Assembly (NCBI GenBank): GCA_000403275.2
Contig: KE159599.1
Span: 333,381 to 397,380 of the forward strand
Direction of reading: 5' to 3'
Source of the DNA: Lachnospiraceae bacterium 28-4
GTDB taxonomy: Bacteria > Bacillota > Clostridia > Lachnospirales > Lachnospiraceae
Length of the DNA stretch: 64,000 bases
Both the position numbers and the translations under genes were made by a program. Shown in pieces: positions 8,120 to 16,277 of this stretch. Below the pieces are notes generated by a model. The model made no database searches. It was given only the letters and a program-made list of their open reading frames with translations, and was not told the origin of the DNA. Every line of letters begins with the position of its first letter. Position 1 is the stretch's first letter.

Positions 8120-9154
8120 TCAGTCTGAAATCCTTTCTCTATCCCAAAGTTTCTCCCCCGATCGAAGTTTCTTCTTCAACTCATATCCAAGCTCCGTCTG
8201 CTCTACCATAAACTTATGCTTCGGCAGATATCTTTCCCAATATGCCAAAACGTCCTCTATATACTTCTTCCATTCCGTATTATAGTAAAAGCGAATCTCC
8301 TCTTCCTTTGTCATTGCTTTTCTTTTATAAAATACGGGGCAAATTACACATTGCAGTTTTCCCCTTCTGTCGCTTACCATAGATCCATCCTTTTGTACAT
8401 AGACCTCCAGAACAGATACATAGTCCTCCGGCAGTTCTTCCCCGGCCCGGATCATCCGCTGCATCTCCGCTCCCGGATCGATCAGGCTGCCATAATATTC
8501 CCCGAATCCATAAAGCAGCCCCGCCCCCAGTTTCCGGTTCCTCTCCTTCCATTCCTCCAGCATCATTCCGGCTTCTTCATACACTTTTCCTGATAATTCC
8601 GGCAGACTTTCCTCCTCAATGATTTCCTGGGAAAATATCCCAATCTCGGACGGCATAGCATCTCCTGTCGCCTGTTTCACGCCCTTTCCCATTCGGATAT
8701 CTACCTCATTGTCATGGAGGCACAAAAGCATACGGTGCGCATCCCTCATCCCCGCCTCCAGGCGGCATATCTTCTTTCCCTGCCTGTCGTACAGCACATA
8801 ATCCAGCCCACATGACGGGCTGGCGACCGCTTTTGCAAAACCGATATCTTCTGTCTCAAACCGCTTTATTTTTCCAAACATATTGCAATAATACAGGCCA
8901 TTCCTGGTTACCGCAAGCTGCCGGTTCTTCGCCTCCAGGCAAACCAGCAGCCCAAGCAGGAAAGTCAGCAGGATCACCGCATACATCCATAACACTATTG
9001 GGGAAACATGATATATCATTTCCAAAATCAGAAAGAAAATGCCCATACCTATGATTACAATTCCTATCCCGTATGCTGCTTTATGCTGCCGGACCGTAAA
9101 TTTCCGATCCGCCTCCTCCGGCAAGTTATTTGCTTTTTCCACAGCCATACCCAA
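8120..9154 (-). CDS. Membrane protein with PH-like cytoplasmic region
   Basis: 344 residues with two hydrophobic helices at about 29-47 and 51-71, followed by a soluble beta-rich region (residues 75-150) resembling the bacterial PH-like fold seen after paired helices, and then a 190-residue mixed region without recognised motif. The start may be TTG at 9154 (GGAGAGAGG five to nine bases upstream) or ATG at 9148. It lies between the ZIP gene and RNase P RNA on the same strand. Family not recognised. Confidence 0.6.
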   Translation of the reverse strand: MGMAVEKANNLPEEADRKFTVRQHKAAYGIGIVIIGMGIFFLILEMIYHVSPIVLWMYAVILLTFLLGLLVCLEAKNRQLAVTRNGLYYCNMFGKIKRFETEDIGFAKAVASPSCGLDYVLYDRQGKKICRLEAGMRDAHRMLLCLHDNEVDIRMGKGVKQATGDAMPSEIGIFSQEIIEEESLPELSGKVYEEAGMMLEEWKERNRKLGAGLLYGFGEYYGSLIDPGAEMQRMIRAGEELPEDYVSVLEVYVQKDGSMVSDRRGKLQCVICPVFYKRKAMTKEEEIRFYYNTEWKKYIEDVLAYWERYLPKHKFMVEQTELGYELKKKLRSGEKLWDRERISD

Positions 9155-9175
9155 TTCGCCTCTCTCCTATGATTC

Positions 9176-9205
9176 AAAAATCCCTCCGTCTCCGGAGAGA
9201 TTTTT
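9176..9205 (-). terminator. Terminator downstream of rnpB
   Basis: On the minus strand AAAAATCTCTCCG-gaga-CGGAGGGATTTTT forms a strong hairpin with T tail, between the RNase P RNA 3' end and the next gene. Confidence 0.75.
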
Positions 9206-9250
9206 CTAATCCTAAAATTTTTTTCGTTTATGGCAAAATTTATAAAAACA

Positions 9251-9674
9251 AGGTACTAAGCAGAACGATAAGCCGGGTTATGTCGTGAATGATCATCTAT
9301 CTAGAATTACCGTTGCCGGCAATTTCAAGCGACCTACCTGAAAGCAGGCCGGGCAAGCCTGTCGCTTTCTGTTTGGTCTTGCTTCGGATGGGGTTTACAT
9401 GGCTCTGCCTGTTACCAGACAAACGGTAGTCTCTTACACTGCCTTTCCACCCTTACCGACGCACCATGCCAAATGGCCTGGTGCGTCAAAGAATCCGTTG
9501 CCGGATTCTTTCCGGGGAAGAGTACATGCTCCTCCCCGGGGCGGTTTATTTCTGTTGCACTAGCCTTGGAGTCGCCTCCACCGGACGTTATCCGGCATCC
9601 TGCCCTGCGAAGCCCGGACTTTCCTCACCCGCATCTTGCGATGCGGCCGCGATCATTTATTCTACTTAGTACCT
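9251..9674 (-). ncRNA. rnpB: RNase P RNA
   Basis: Catalytic RNA of RNase P, which removes 5' leaders from pre-tRNAs. On the minus strand the conserved 5' core GAGGAAAGTCCGGGC lies at 9626-9612, with the later conserved blocks (GTGCAACAGAAA, GGGTGGAAAGGCAG, AACCCGGCTTATCG) in the right order. The 5' and 3' ends pair through AGGTACTAAG/CTTAGTACCT, setting the limits. Ends are approximate by a few bases. Confidence 0.93.
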
Positions 9675-9715
9675 GTTGTTTTTTATCCCGCTTGAAAATT
9701 TTCATTTTCAAGCTC

Positions 9716-11371
9716 TTATACATTGAAACAGCTTCCTCCTACAAACTCTCTGCAAATGGAATTTTTCGGAAGGTTGTCGCTGCTGACGCCGATAAAATAT
9801 TCCAAAAACTTTAAAAGCCTTTTCGCTTCATAATATTCCGGCTCCCCTTTCCCTATCCCAAACAGCAGGGGTTCCGCATATTGTTTCAGCACCGCCAGCT
9901 CATAGATCAGTACAGAATTGAACATGGCGTCCGCGCTCTCCTGGAACGGGAAAATATATTCTTCTTCCCCTTTTCTCACGGAAGCCCACATTTCGATCGT
10001 CCGTTTTGCCGACGTCCCACGCGTCCGCGCGTCCCTTACCATACGGCGCAGAAGCCTCCCGTCGGTAGTCGGAATCCGGTTATGGTCATCGATATTAATG
10101 CTCGTAAGGGCGCTGATATAGATTTTATATTTGCTTTCATTGGGAAGCGCATAGGACATGGCATCATTCAATCCATGGATGCCCTCGATTACGAGAACGT
10201 CTTCCGGCCCCAATGTCTTATAATCGCCCTTGTACTCCCTCTTGCCGGTTTTAAAATTAAAGCTGGGAAGTTCCACGGTTTTTCCCGACAGCAGGTCGAG
10301 CATATCTTTGTTAAATTGTTTTACGTCGATCGCTTCCAGGCATTCAAAGTTATAGTCCCCGTTTTCGTCCCTGGGCGTATCCTCCCTGTTTACAAAATAA
10401 TTGTCCAGCGCGATCGGATGGGGCGACAGCCCATAAGTGCGCAGCTGTATCGACAGTCTGTGGGAAAATGTAGTTTTTCCCGAAGAAGAGGGGCCTGCGA
10501 TCATAACAAATTTTACCCCTTTCCGTTCCACAATCTCCCGTGCGATCTCACCGATCCGCCTCTCCTGAAGCGCCTCCTGCACGAGAATCAGATCATTGAT
10601 ATTCCCCTTGCAGATCTGATCATTCAGATCCCCCACCGTCCCTACATTGACCATATTTCCCCAATCGTCGGACTGTTTGAGCGTTTGAAACAATTTTTTC
10701 CTCGGTTCCATCGAAGGCAGTTTTTCCGGCGATTTAGGATCCGGAAGCAAAAGCATCAAACCATCCTCATAAGCAAATACCTGGAAATATTTCACATATC
10801 CCGTACTCGGCAGCATATAGCCGTAATAATAATCATAATATCCGTCCAGACAGTACACATTTACATAAGAACTTCTTCTATATCGGAACAGCTTTTCTTT
10901 CTCTTTCATATTCTGGCTGCGGAAGATCTCCACCGCGTCGTTCAAAGGATAAGATTTTTTCACATAAGGCAGGTCAGCCTCCACCAACTCCCGCATCCGC
11001 CCGTTTAATCTGTCAATAAACTCCTGATCCAGCCTTACCTTTCCTTTTACGCTGCAATAATACCCGGAACCGATGGCAAACTCCACCTTTACCTTTTCCA
11101 AACTACCCTCTTCCGCCACATCCTGCATCGCTCTGATCATCAGCATGATCGCCGTCCTTACATAAGATTTGTGTCCCACGGCATCGCTGATCGTAAAAAA
11201 GGAAACCTCACAGTCCTTTTTCACCTTTTTAAACAATTCCCGTATCTTCCCATTAACCGTAACCAGCGCGATCCTGTTATTATATTTCTCCTGATATTCC
11301 CTGACGATCGTTTCATACGTCGTACCCTCTTCGTACTGCCTTCTCTCACCGTCGATCGTTACCGTTACCAT
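9716..11371 (-). CDS. TGS-domain nucleoside (uridine kinase-like) kinase
   Basis: 551 residues from the ATG at 11371 (AGGAGG six bases upstream). The N-terminal TGS domain (MVTVTIDGERRQYEEGTTY, about 1-65) is followed by a threonyl-tRNA-synthetase-like second domain, and a C-terminal kinase domain of the phosphoribulokinase/uridine kinase family with P-loop GPSSSGKTT (about residues 293-301) and LDNYFVNRED. This three-part fusion is common in Clostridia; it is thought to phosphorylate a nucleoside, but the substrate is not established. Downstream gene on the strand is rnpB. Confidence 0.88.
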   Translation of the reverse strand: MVTVTIDGERRQYEEGTTYETIVREYQEKYNNRIALVTVNGKIRELFKKVKKDCEVSFFTISDAVGHKSYVRTAIMLMIRAMQDVAEEGSLEKVKVEFAIGSGYYCSVKGKVRLDQEFIDRLNGRMRELVEADLPYVKKSYPLNDAVEIFRSQNMKEKEKLFRYRRSSYVNVYCLDGYYDYYYGYMLPSTGYVKYFQVFAYEDGLMLLLPDPKSPEKLPSMEPRKKLFQTLKQSDDWGNMVNVGTVGDLNDQICKGNINDLILVQEALQERRIGEIAREIVERKGVKFVMIAGPSSSGKTTFSHRLSIQLRTYGLSPHPIALDNYFVNREDTPRDENGDYNFECLEAIDVKQFNKDMLDLLSGKTVELPSFNFKTGKREYKGDYKTLGPEDVLVIEGIHGLNDAMSYALPNESKYKIYISALTSINIDDHNRIPTTDGRLLRRMVRDARTRGTSAKRTIEMWASVRKGEEEYIFPFQESADAMFNSVLIYELAVLKQYAEPLLFGIGKGEPEYYEAKRLLKFLEYFIGVSSDNLPKNSICREFVGGSCFNV

Positions 11372-11429
11372 ACGCCGCCTCCTGTTCCGAATGCTTTCCA
11401 CCTGCACGCTCCGGCAGACTTCAAACCTT

Positions 11430-12032
11430 CTATTCACTCATACCCTTTACAAATTCATTCTCAAATTCTGCTTCTGTATATGTAAAAACTCTTTGAAAAT
11501 ACAACTGTTCAAACCTTTCCAGGCCAAACCTGATAAAATGCCCCTTCCCTTTCCGGTGAAAATATTTGCCAATCTTCACCCTTGATGCGGACTCCTGTAA
11601 TCCTCCCTCTTCCCTTTCTTCTTTTGCTTCATCATTTTTTGTTTCATTATAAACCAGTATAAACTCGGCATGATCCCTGCAAAAAGAAATGCTTTCCCCT
11701 GTAATATCACAAAAAATCAATAAACTTTCATAGATTTTCTGGTAAACGTTATATTTTTGTTTGTCATTTATTTTTCCGTTTTTAAATTCAATAAAACTAA
11801 CGCTTCCTTCTCTCCCTATATAAAGCGCATCGCTGGAACAAGGCAGGAATTTCGGCTTGGGTTCCAGGCTTCTGACATATGCCTTCTTCACTCTGTCAAA
11901 ATGAATCACCGAAACCTCCGCATCTGTCATATATTGCTTTACCGTATTTTCATCGTCCAGCGAAGTTTTCTTAAGCGTAGAAATATTATTGCGGAATATC
12001 TCTATTTCATCATACCGTATTTCCATTCCCAT
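11430..12032 (-). CDS. PD-(D/E)XK nuclease-like partner of an ATPase
   Basis: About 200 residues; start at either of two ATG codons six bases apart (12032, 12026). The reading frame overlaps the end of the ATPase gene by 23 bases, so the two are co-translated. The segment from Asp68 (SSDALYIG) to FIEFKNG (Glu82, Lys84) matches the D-x(n)-ExK core of PD-(D/E)XK nucleases, with a following helix containing YQKIYE. No other family is recognised. The C-terminal part is charged with aromatic residues. With the OLD/SMC-like ATPase upstream it looks like a two-gene effector module; nuclease activity is inference from motif spacing. Confidence 0.55.
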   Translation of the reverse strand: MGMEIRYDEIEIFRNNISTLKKTSLDDENTVKQYMTDAEVSVIHFDRVKKAYVRSLEPKPKFLPCSSDALYIGREGSVSFIEFKNGKINDKQKYNVYQKIYESLLIFCDITGESISFCRDHAEFILVYNETKNDEAKEEREEGGLQESASRVKIGKYFHRKGKGHFIRFGLERFEQLYFQRVFTYTEAEFENEFVKGMSE

Positions 12033-13287
12033 ACCCCATATTTTCCAAGTCCTGCAATGGCCTCGCCAATTTTGCGTAAATACGTTCTACCTCGTTTGTG
12101 ACATCCTCCATTCCCACTCTGCCATCTTTTTCTTCTGCCAAATAATATCTGCACTTATCCCCGATTCCATACTTATTCGTATAAACTTCAATGGCATTCA
12201 AAAAATACGGGCTATGCGTATTCAGCAAAACATGAACGCCGAATTCAATCTGCAGCAATACAATAATTTCCGCAAATTTCAACTGCCACTCAGGATGCAA
12301 ATGAATCTCCGGCTCATCGAGAATCACAATTCCATTCTCATCAATGCTCCCATTCTGCAAAAGCTGTTTTAATATCACGAAATTTTTCATGCCTGTGGAT
12401 AAATTGGTCATCTTCAGATTCCCCTGCAACCCTTCTGCCCGATAGGCATAATTGCCATAAGGCTCTATCACAATTTCTCCATCACAGACTCCCTGCATAA
12501 CATTCAAAATATTCTGCATCTTCTTCTGAACCGTCAGTTCTTCCAATATATTCTCCAGCCCGCCCTTACCTCTCACCAATTTCCTCTGTAAATCGCTCCG
12601 ATGATCCAATGTATTAAATACACTGGAATTATTGTCATACAAATTATCAACTACAAACGGATCATCTATATAAATAATCTCCTTTATCAAGCTGATAAAA
12701 TGCCGTATCTCTATTTCCCCATCCGCCAACACCTGAAAATCAACGGCATCATCCCTTATTTTAATTGAAATATGGCTTTCTTCCTCTGGAAAATTCAAAT
12801 GCCCTATCTTCTTCCCAAATTCTGCCCCCAAGCTTTTTTTAAGAATAAGCTTAATCAGCTCCTCATCTTCCATATATAAGTATTCATTGATCTTTTTCGC
12901 TTTTACCTCTAAATCCTCCCCATGCCCTTTGTTCAAAGGGTGGGAAAACAATTCCTTGTGATAAGCCTCTAATTTTTCTACAATCTTATCTTCATTTCCC
13001 CTATATGCATCTGGTTCATCAAGCATTTCATAAGTTGCATCAAAAACCAAAGTTTTCAAAGAATGCCCTAATGGAACAATAGCCCCTTTTTTAAATACAT
13101 TATAAATTGCATCCGCCCTTTCCTCCCTGATGTGTTTCTCCACCTTATAAAACGCCTTAAATACGCTGAAAAGCATCTTCCCCACAGTACTCTTTCCCGT
13201 ACTATTCTCGCCCGCAATCACCGTAACCCCATCCAATTCAATCCGCGCCCGTCCAATTTTCCCCACATTTTCCAGCTCAATCCTCAT
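12010..13287 (-). CDS. AAA ATPase of the OLD/RecF-like ABC-type clan
   Basis: About 425 residues with the start at the ATG at 13287, where GGAGG lies five bases upstream and the product begins MRIELENVGKIG as in this clan; earlier ATGs exist. Walker A is GENSTGKST (26-34), the signature loop LSTGMKNF is about residue 297, Walker B with the catalytic acid is VILDEPEIHLHPEW (about 320-333), and the His switch is NTHSPYFLNA. There is no TOPRIM domain C-terminally. Such proteins power phage-defence systems (Gabija, Septu, retron and similar) when paired with an effector. Its neighbour at 11430 is a likely effector. Confidence 0.85.
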   Translation of the reverse strand: MRIELENVGKIGRARIELDGVTVIAGENSTGKSTVGKMLFSVFKAFYKVEKHIREERADAIYNVFKKGAIVPLGHSLKTLVFDATYEMLDEPDAYRGNEDKIVEKLEAYHKELFSHPLNKGHGEDLEVKAKKINEYLYMEDEELIKLILKKSLGAEFGKKIGHLNFPEEESHISIKIRDDAVDFQVLADGEIEIRHFISLIKEIIYIDDPFVVDNLYDNNSSVFNTLDHRSDLQRKLVRGKGGLENILEELTVQKKMQNILNVMQGVCDGEIVIEPYGNYAYRAEGLQGNLKMTNLSTGMKNFVILKQLLQNGSIDENGIVILDEPEIHLHPEWQLKFAEIIVLLQIEFGVHVLLNTHSPYFLNAIEVYTNKYGIGDKCRYYLAEEKDGRVGMEDVTNEVERIYAKLARPLQDLENMGYGNGNTV

Positions 13288-13381
13288 CCAATCCTCCATA
13301 ACCTCCTTATACCACAAAGAATTTATGTCATAAGGAATTTATGCCATAATAACCACCTTCCAACACCTAAAACTATCCACG

Positions 13382-13506
13382 GGAAGAATGCCCCTCTGGG
13401 CATTCTTCCGTGTGAAGAGCGGTTCGCAACGCAAATTTGCGTTGCGAACCCTAGAAGTTCTTGGCGAAACAGCCACTGCTGTGAGCCTTAGAACTTCTCT
13501 TCACAC
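13382..13506 (-). repeat. Multi-hairpin palindromic element overlapping the nif3 stop codon
   Basis: An outer stem GTGTGAAGAG/CTCTTCACAC (13410-13419 and 13497-13506) encloses a perfect 30-base palindrome without loop (13421-13450) and a second hairpin with AGAAGTTCT/AGAACTTCT arms (13453-13461, 13490-13498). A third hairpin GAAGAATGCCC-ctct-GGGCATTCTTC flanks it (13383-13408). The outer arm supplies the last codon and stop of nif3. No T-run follows, so a simple terminator is unlikely. Could be a repetitive palindromic element or a structured 3' end. The 13288-13381 stretch holds nothing else recognisable. Confidence 0.7.
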
Positions 13507-14316
13507 TAATAACCAGAACGGATTCCCCTCCCTGGCCGCAAATACCGCGATCTGCGGGAATTCTCTCTCGATATATTCTATCATATAAGGCACAAATATC
13601 TTCTCCAGCCCATAATGCCCCGCATCGATGATCGCCAGTCCCTGGGCCACCGCGTCCAATCCTTCATGATGGTCGATGTCTCCGGTAATCAGCACTTCCG
13701 CCCCGGCCTCCACTGCAGGACGTATCATGGATTTGCCCGATCCCGGCGATACAGCGGCGCATTCCACCGCCATATCCCTTTCCCCATATACCTTCACGCT
13801 CTCCAAATGAAATACATCCTTTACATAAGAGGCGCATTCTTCCAATGTCATGACCTGGGGCAGCTTCCCGTATCTGCCGATTCCCTCTTTGGCGATCTCA
13901 TCCTCGTAAGTAATGCTCAACACCTGTCGCTCTTTCAGCCGGATCTCATCCGCTGCCGCGTCCGCCATTCCCATAACATCAAAATTTGTATGCATCGCAT
14001 AATAGCTGATATCGTTTCCTATCAGCTTCACCAGACGCCTTCCGACAAAGTCATCCGTATTGATCTTTTTCATGGAAGAAAAAATAAGCGGATGATGGGT
14101 GAGGAGCATATCGGCTCCTTTTCTCACAGCCTCTTCCACGACCCCATCCGTAGCATCCAAAGCGATGCATATTTTCCCCACTTCCTTATCCCGGCGTCCT
14201 GCCAGCAATCCCACATTATCCCAATTTTCTGCGAACACCGGGGCGCATAACTGTTCCAGGCTTTTTATCACTGTGCCGCATTCCACACTTTTTTTACTTT
14301 CCATACGAATGCCCAT
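13501..14316 (-). CDS. NIF3-like dinuclear metal-centre protein
   Basis: 271 residues, the short form of the NIF3/YqfO family. Metal-ligand motifs are visible: LTHHPLIF (about 75-82), MHTNFDV (about 110-116) and GDIDHHEGLDAV..DAGHYGLEK near the C-terminus. The family is annotated GTP cyclohydrolase 1 type 2 homologue, but its real role is uncertain. Directly downstream of trmK (13 bases), the order seen in many Firmicutes. The product ends inside the palindromic element at 13410-13506. Confidence 0.92.
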   Translation of the reverse strand: MGIRMESKKSVECGTVIKSLEQLCAPVFAENWDNVGLLAGRRDKEVGKICIALDATDGVVEEAVRKGADMLLTHHPLIFSSMKKINTDDFVGRRLVKLIGNDISYYAMHTNFDVMGMADAAADEIRLKERQVLSITYEDEIAKEGIGRYGKLPQVMTLEECASYVKDVFHLESVKVYGERDMAVECAAVSPGSGKSMIRPAVEAGAEVLITGDIDHHEGLDAVAQGLAIIDAGHYGLEKIFVPYMIEYIEREFPQIAVFAAREGNPFWLLV

Positions 14317-14329
14317 GCCTTTCCACTAT

Positions 14330-15127
14330 TTACCGGTAACAGGAAAGCGCCGCCTCGACTCCCCGTATCCTGTCTGCGATCTCTTCCTGCCGTCCTTCCG
14401 TTTCCCTGCCGTTTTCGCGGAGATTTTCCATGATCTGCATACAAAGACTGTATTCCCTCCGCAGGTAATCCTCCAGTACGGGATCTTTCTTTTTCAACAA
14501 CACCGGCCCATATTTATCTTCTATTTTCCGCCATCCGGCGTCTTCCGGTTCTCCGCCCTGCTCCGGCTCCGCGCTGTCCGCCTCTTCCCGCCGTCCGCCG
14601 TCCTTTTTTTCCCAATCCTCTTGCACGGAAAATACCGGCAGCGCCTTTATGACCGGATAATATTTCCCTTCTTCCAAAACCATCTTTTCATCCGCGACAG
14701 CATATCCTTCTTTCCGCAGATATTCTCTTACCGTCGCTATTTCCGACTGCGGCTGCAGGATGACCTCCCTCATTTGCCGGATCTTTTCCTTCCCCTCTTC
14801 CATGATCCGTTTGATCAGTCTGCCTCCCATGCCCCCACAGATCAATGTATCCGCCTCGCCTGTGCCGAGGGCCGCCACTCCGTCGGACAGCCTGGTTTCT
14901 ATGTAGTCCGACAAGCCAAACTCTCCCACATGTTCCCCGGCTGCCCGCAGCGGCCCTTCGTTGACATCCATCGCAATCACTCTGGCGCTGATTCCCTTTT
15001 GGATCAAATAAATAGATACAAAACCATGATCGCACCCTACGTCGCATACCATATTGCCTTCCGTTACCATTCCTGCTACTGCCAGCAGCCTTTTGGAAAG
15101 TTTTACGGCCTTATGTCCTTCTCCCAT
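14330..15127 (-). CDS. trmK: tRNA (adenine22-N1)-methyltransferase
   Basis: 265 residues. Methylates A22 of tRNAs using S-adenosylmethionine. The N-terminal Rossmann domain has the SAM site DVGCDHGFVSIYLIQKG (about 25-41), MDVNEGPLRAA, and a GMGG motif further on. A charged, low-similarity insert (KKDGGRREEADSAEPEQGGE) interrupts the C-terminal coiled-coil half. The ATG overlaps the rpoD stop as TGATG, indicating translational coupling, and nif3 follows. Confidence 0.93.
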   Translation of the reverse strand: MGEGHKAVKLSKRLLAVAGMVTEGNMVCDVGCDHGFVSIYLIQKGISARVIAMDVNEGPLRAAGEHVGEFGLSDYIETRLSDGVAALGTGEADTLICGGMGGRLIKRIMEEGKEKIRQMREVILQPQSEIATVREYLRKEGYAVADEKMVLEEGKYYPVIKALPVFSVQEDWEKKDGGRREEADSAEPEQGGEPEDAGWRKIEDKYGPVLLKKKDPVLEDYLRREYSLCMQIMENLRENGRETEGRQEEIADRIRGVEAALSCYR

Positions 15128-16239
15128 CAGTCCAGATAATCCTTTAATTTCCGGCTTCTGCTTGGATGGCGGAGCTTGCGCAGCGCCTTCGCCTCAATCT
15201 GGCGGATGCGCTCGCGGGTTACGTTGAATTCTTTTCCCACTTCTTCCAAAGTCCTCGCGCGCCCGTCATCCAGGCCAAAGCGAAGCCTGAGTACCTTCTG
15301 CTCCCGTTCTGTCAATGTTCCCAGCACCTCTACCAACTGCTCTTTTAGCAAGGTAAAAGCGGCCGCATCTGCCGGCACCGGTACATTATCGTCCTGTATA
15401 AAATCTCCAAGATGGCTGTCCTCTTCTTCGCCGATCGGCGTCTCCAGGGAAACCGGCTCCTGGGAAATCTTTAATATTTCCCGCACTCTGTCCACAGGCA
15501 TATTCATCTCTTCCGCAATTTCCTCCGGGGTAGGTTCTCTCCCAAGCTCCTGAAGAAGCTGTCTGCTGACACGGATCAATTTATTAATCGTCTCCACCAT
15601 ATGCACCGGAATACGGATCGTCCTCGCCTGATCCGCAATCGCCCTCGTAATCGCCTGGCGGATCCACCAAGTCGCATAGGTGGAAAACTTATAGCCCTTC
15701 CGGTAATCGAATTTTTCCACGGCTTTAATAAGGCCAAGGTTCCCCTCCTGAATCAAATCGAGGAAAAGCATACCTCTGCCCACATATCTTTTCGCGATGC
15801 TGACAACAAGACGCAGATTGGCTTCCGCAAGGCGCTTTTTCGCATCTTCGTCTCCCATCTCCATCTTTTTCGCCAGTTCGATTTCTTCCTCCGCGCTGAG
15901 GAGGGGAACCTTTCCGATCTCTTTCAGATACATTCTGACCGGATCTTCGATGCTGATGCCGTCCGGCACGGACAAGTCGATGTTCTCCACATCCACCTCA
16001 TCCTCTTCCGTCAGGATGATTTCCTCGTCATCCACATCGTCCTCCTCCGTGATACGGAGTACATCCACGTTATTCTGTTCTAATGTTTCCAATATCCTGT
16101 CAAACTGTTCCTCTTCCAGCGTCATGTCTGTGAAGAAGTCGCTGATCTCCTGATATTCCAAAACATTCTTCTTCTTTTTCGCAGCGTTCAGAAGCTCTTT
16201 CAACCGCTCCTCAAACTTTGCTTGTGTGTTTTCATCCAT
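15127..16239 (-). CDS. rpoD: Primary RNA polymerase sigma factor
   Basis: 370 residues, usual length for the Firmicute housekeeping factor (SigA). An acidic N-terminal region (residues 55-90) precedes region 1.2 ([17 protein letters not shown]), region 2 with [15 protein letters not shown] and [13 protein letters not shown] (promoter melting and -10 recognition), region 3 ([11 protein letters not shown]), and region 4 ([25 protein letters not shown]) for -35 contact. It lies between dnaG and trmK, as in related genomes. Confidence 0.98.
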   Translation of the reverse strand: MDENTQAKFEERLKELLNAAKKKKNVLEYQEISDFFTDMTLEEEQFDRILETLEQNNVDVLRITEEDDVDDEEIILTEEDEVDVENIDLSVPDGISIEDPVRMYLKEIGKVPLLSAEEEIELAKKMEMGDEDAKKRLAEANLRLVVSIAKRYVGRGMLFLDLIQEGNLGLIKAVEKFDYRKGYKFSTYATWWIRQAITRAIADQARTIRIPVHMVETINKLIRVSRQLLQELGREPTPEEIAEEMNMPVDRVREILKISQEPVSLETPIGEEEDSHLGDFIQDDNVPVPADAAAFTLLKEQLVEVLGTLTEREQKVLRLRFGLDDGRARTLEEVGKEFNVTRERIRQIEAKALRKLRHPSRSRKLKDYLD

Positions 16240-16277
16240 TTTTTGGTTCCATCCTTCCTCATGTAGTCATAGTATTA

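Noticed and set aside
9881..11008. 375-codon plus-strand frame opposite the nucleoside kinase
   Set aside because: Antisense shadow of a well-supported gene with P-loop motif.
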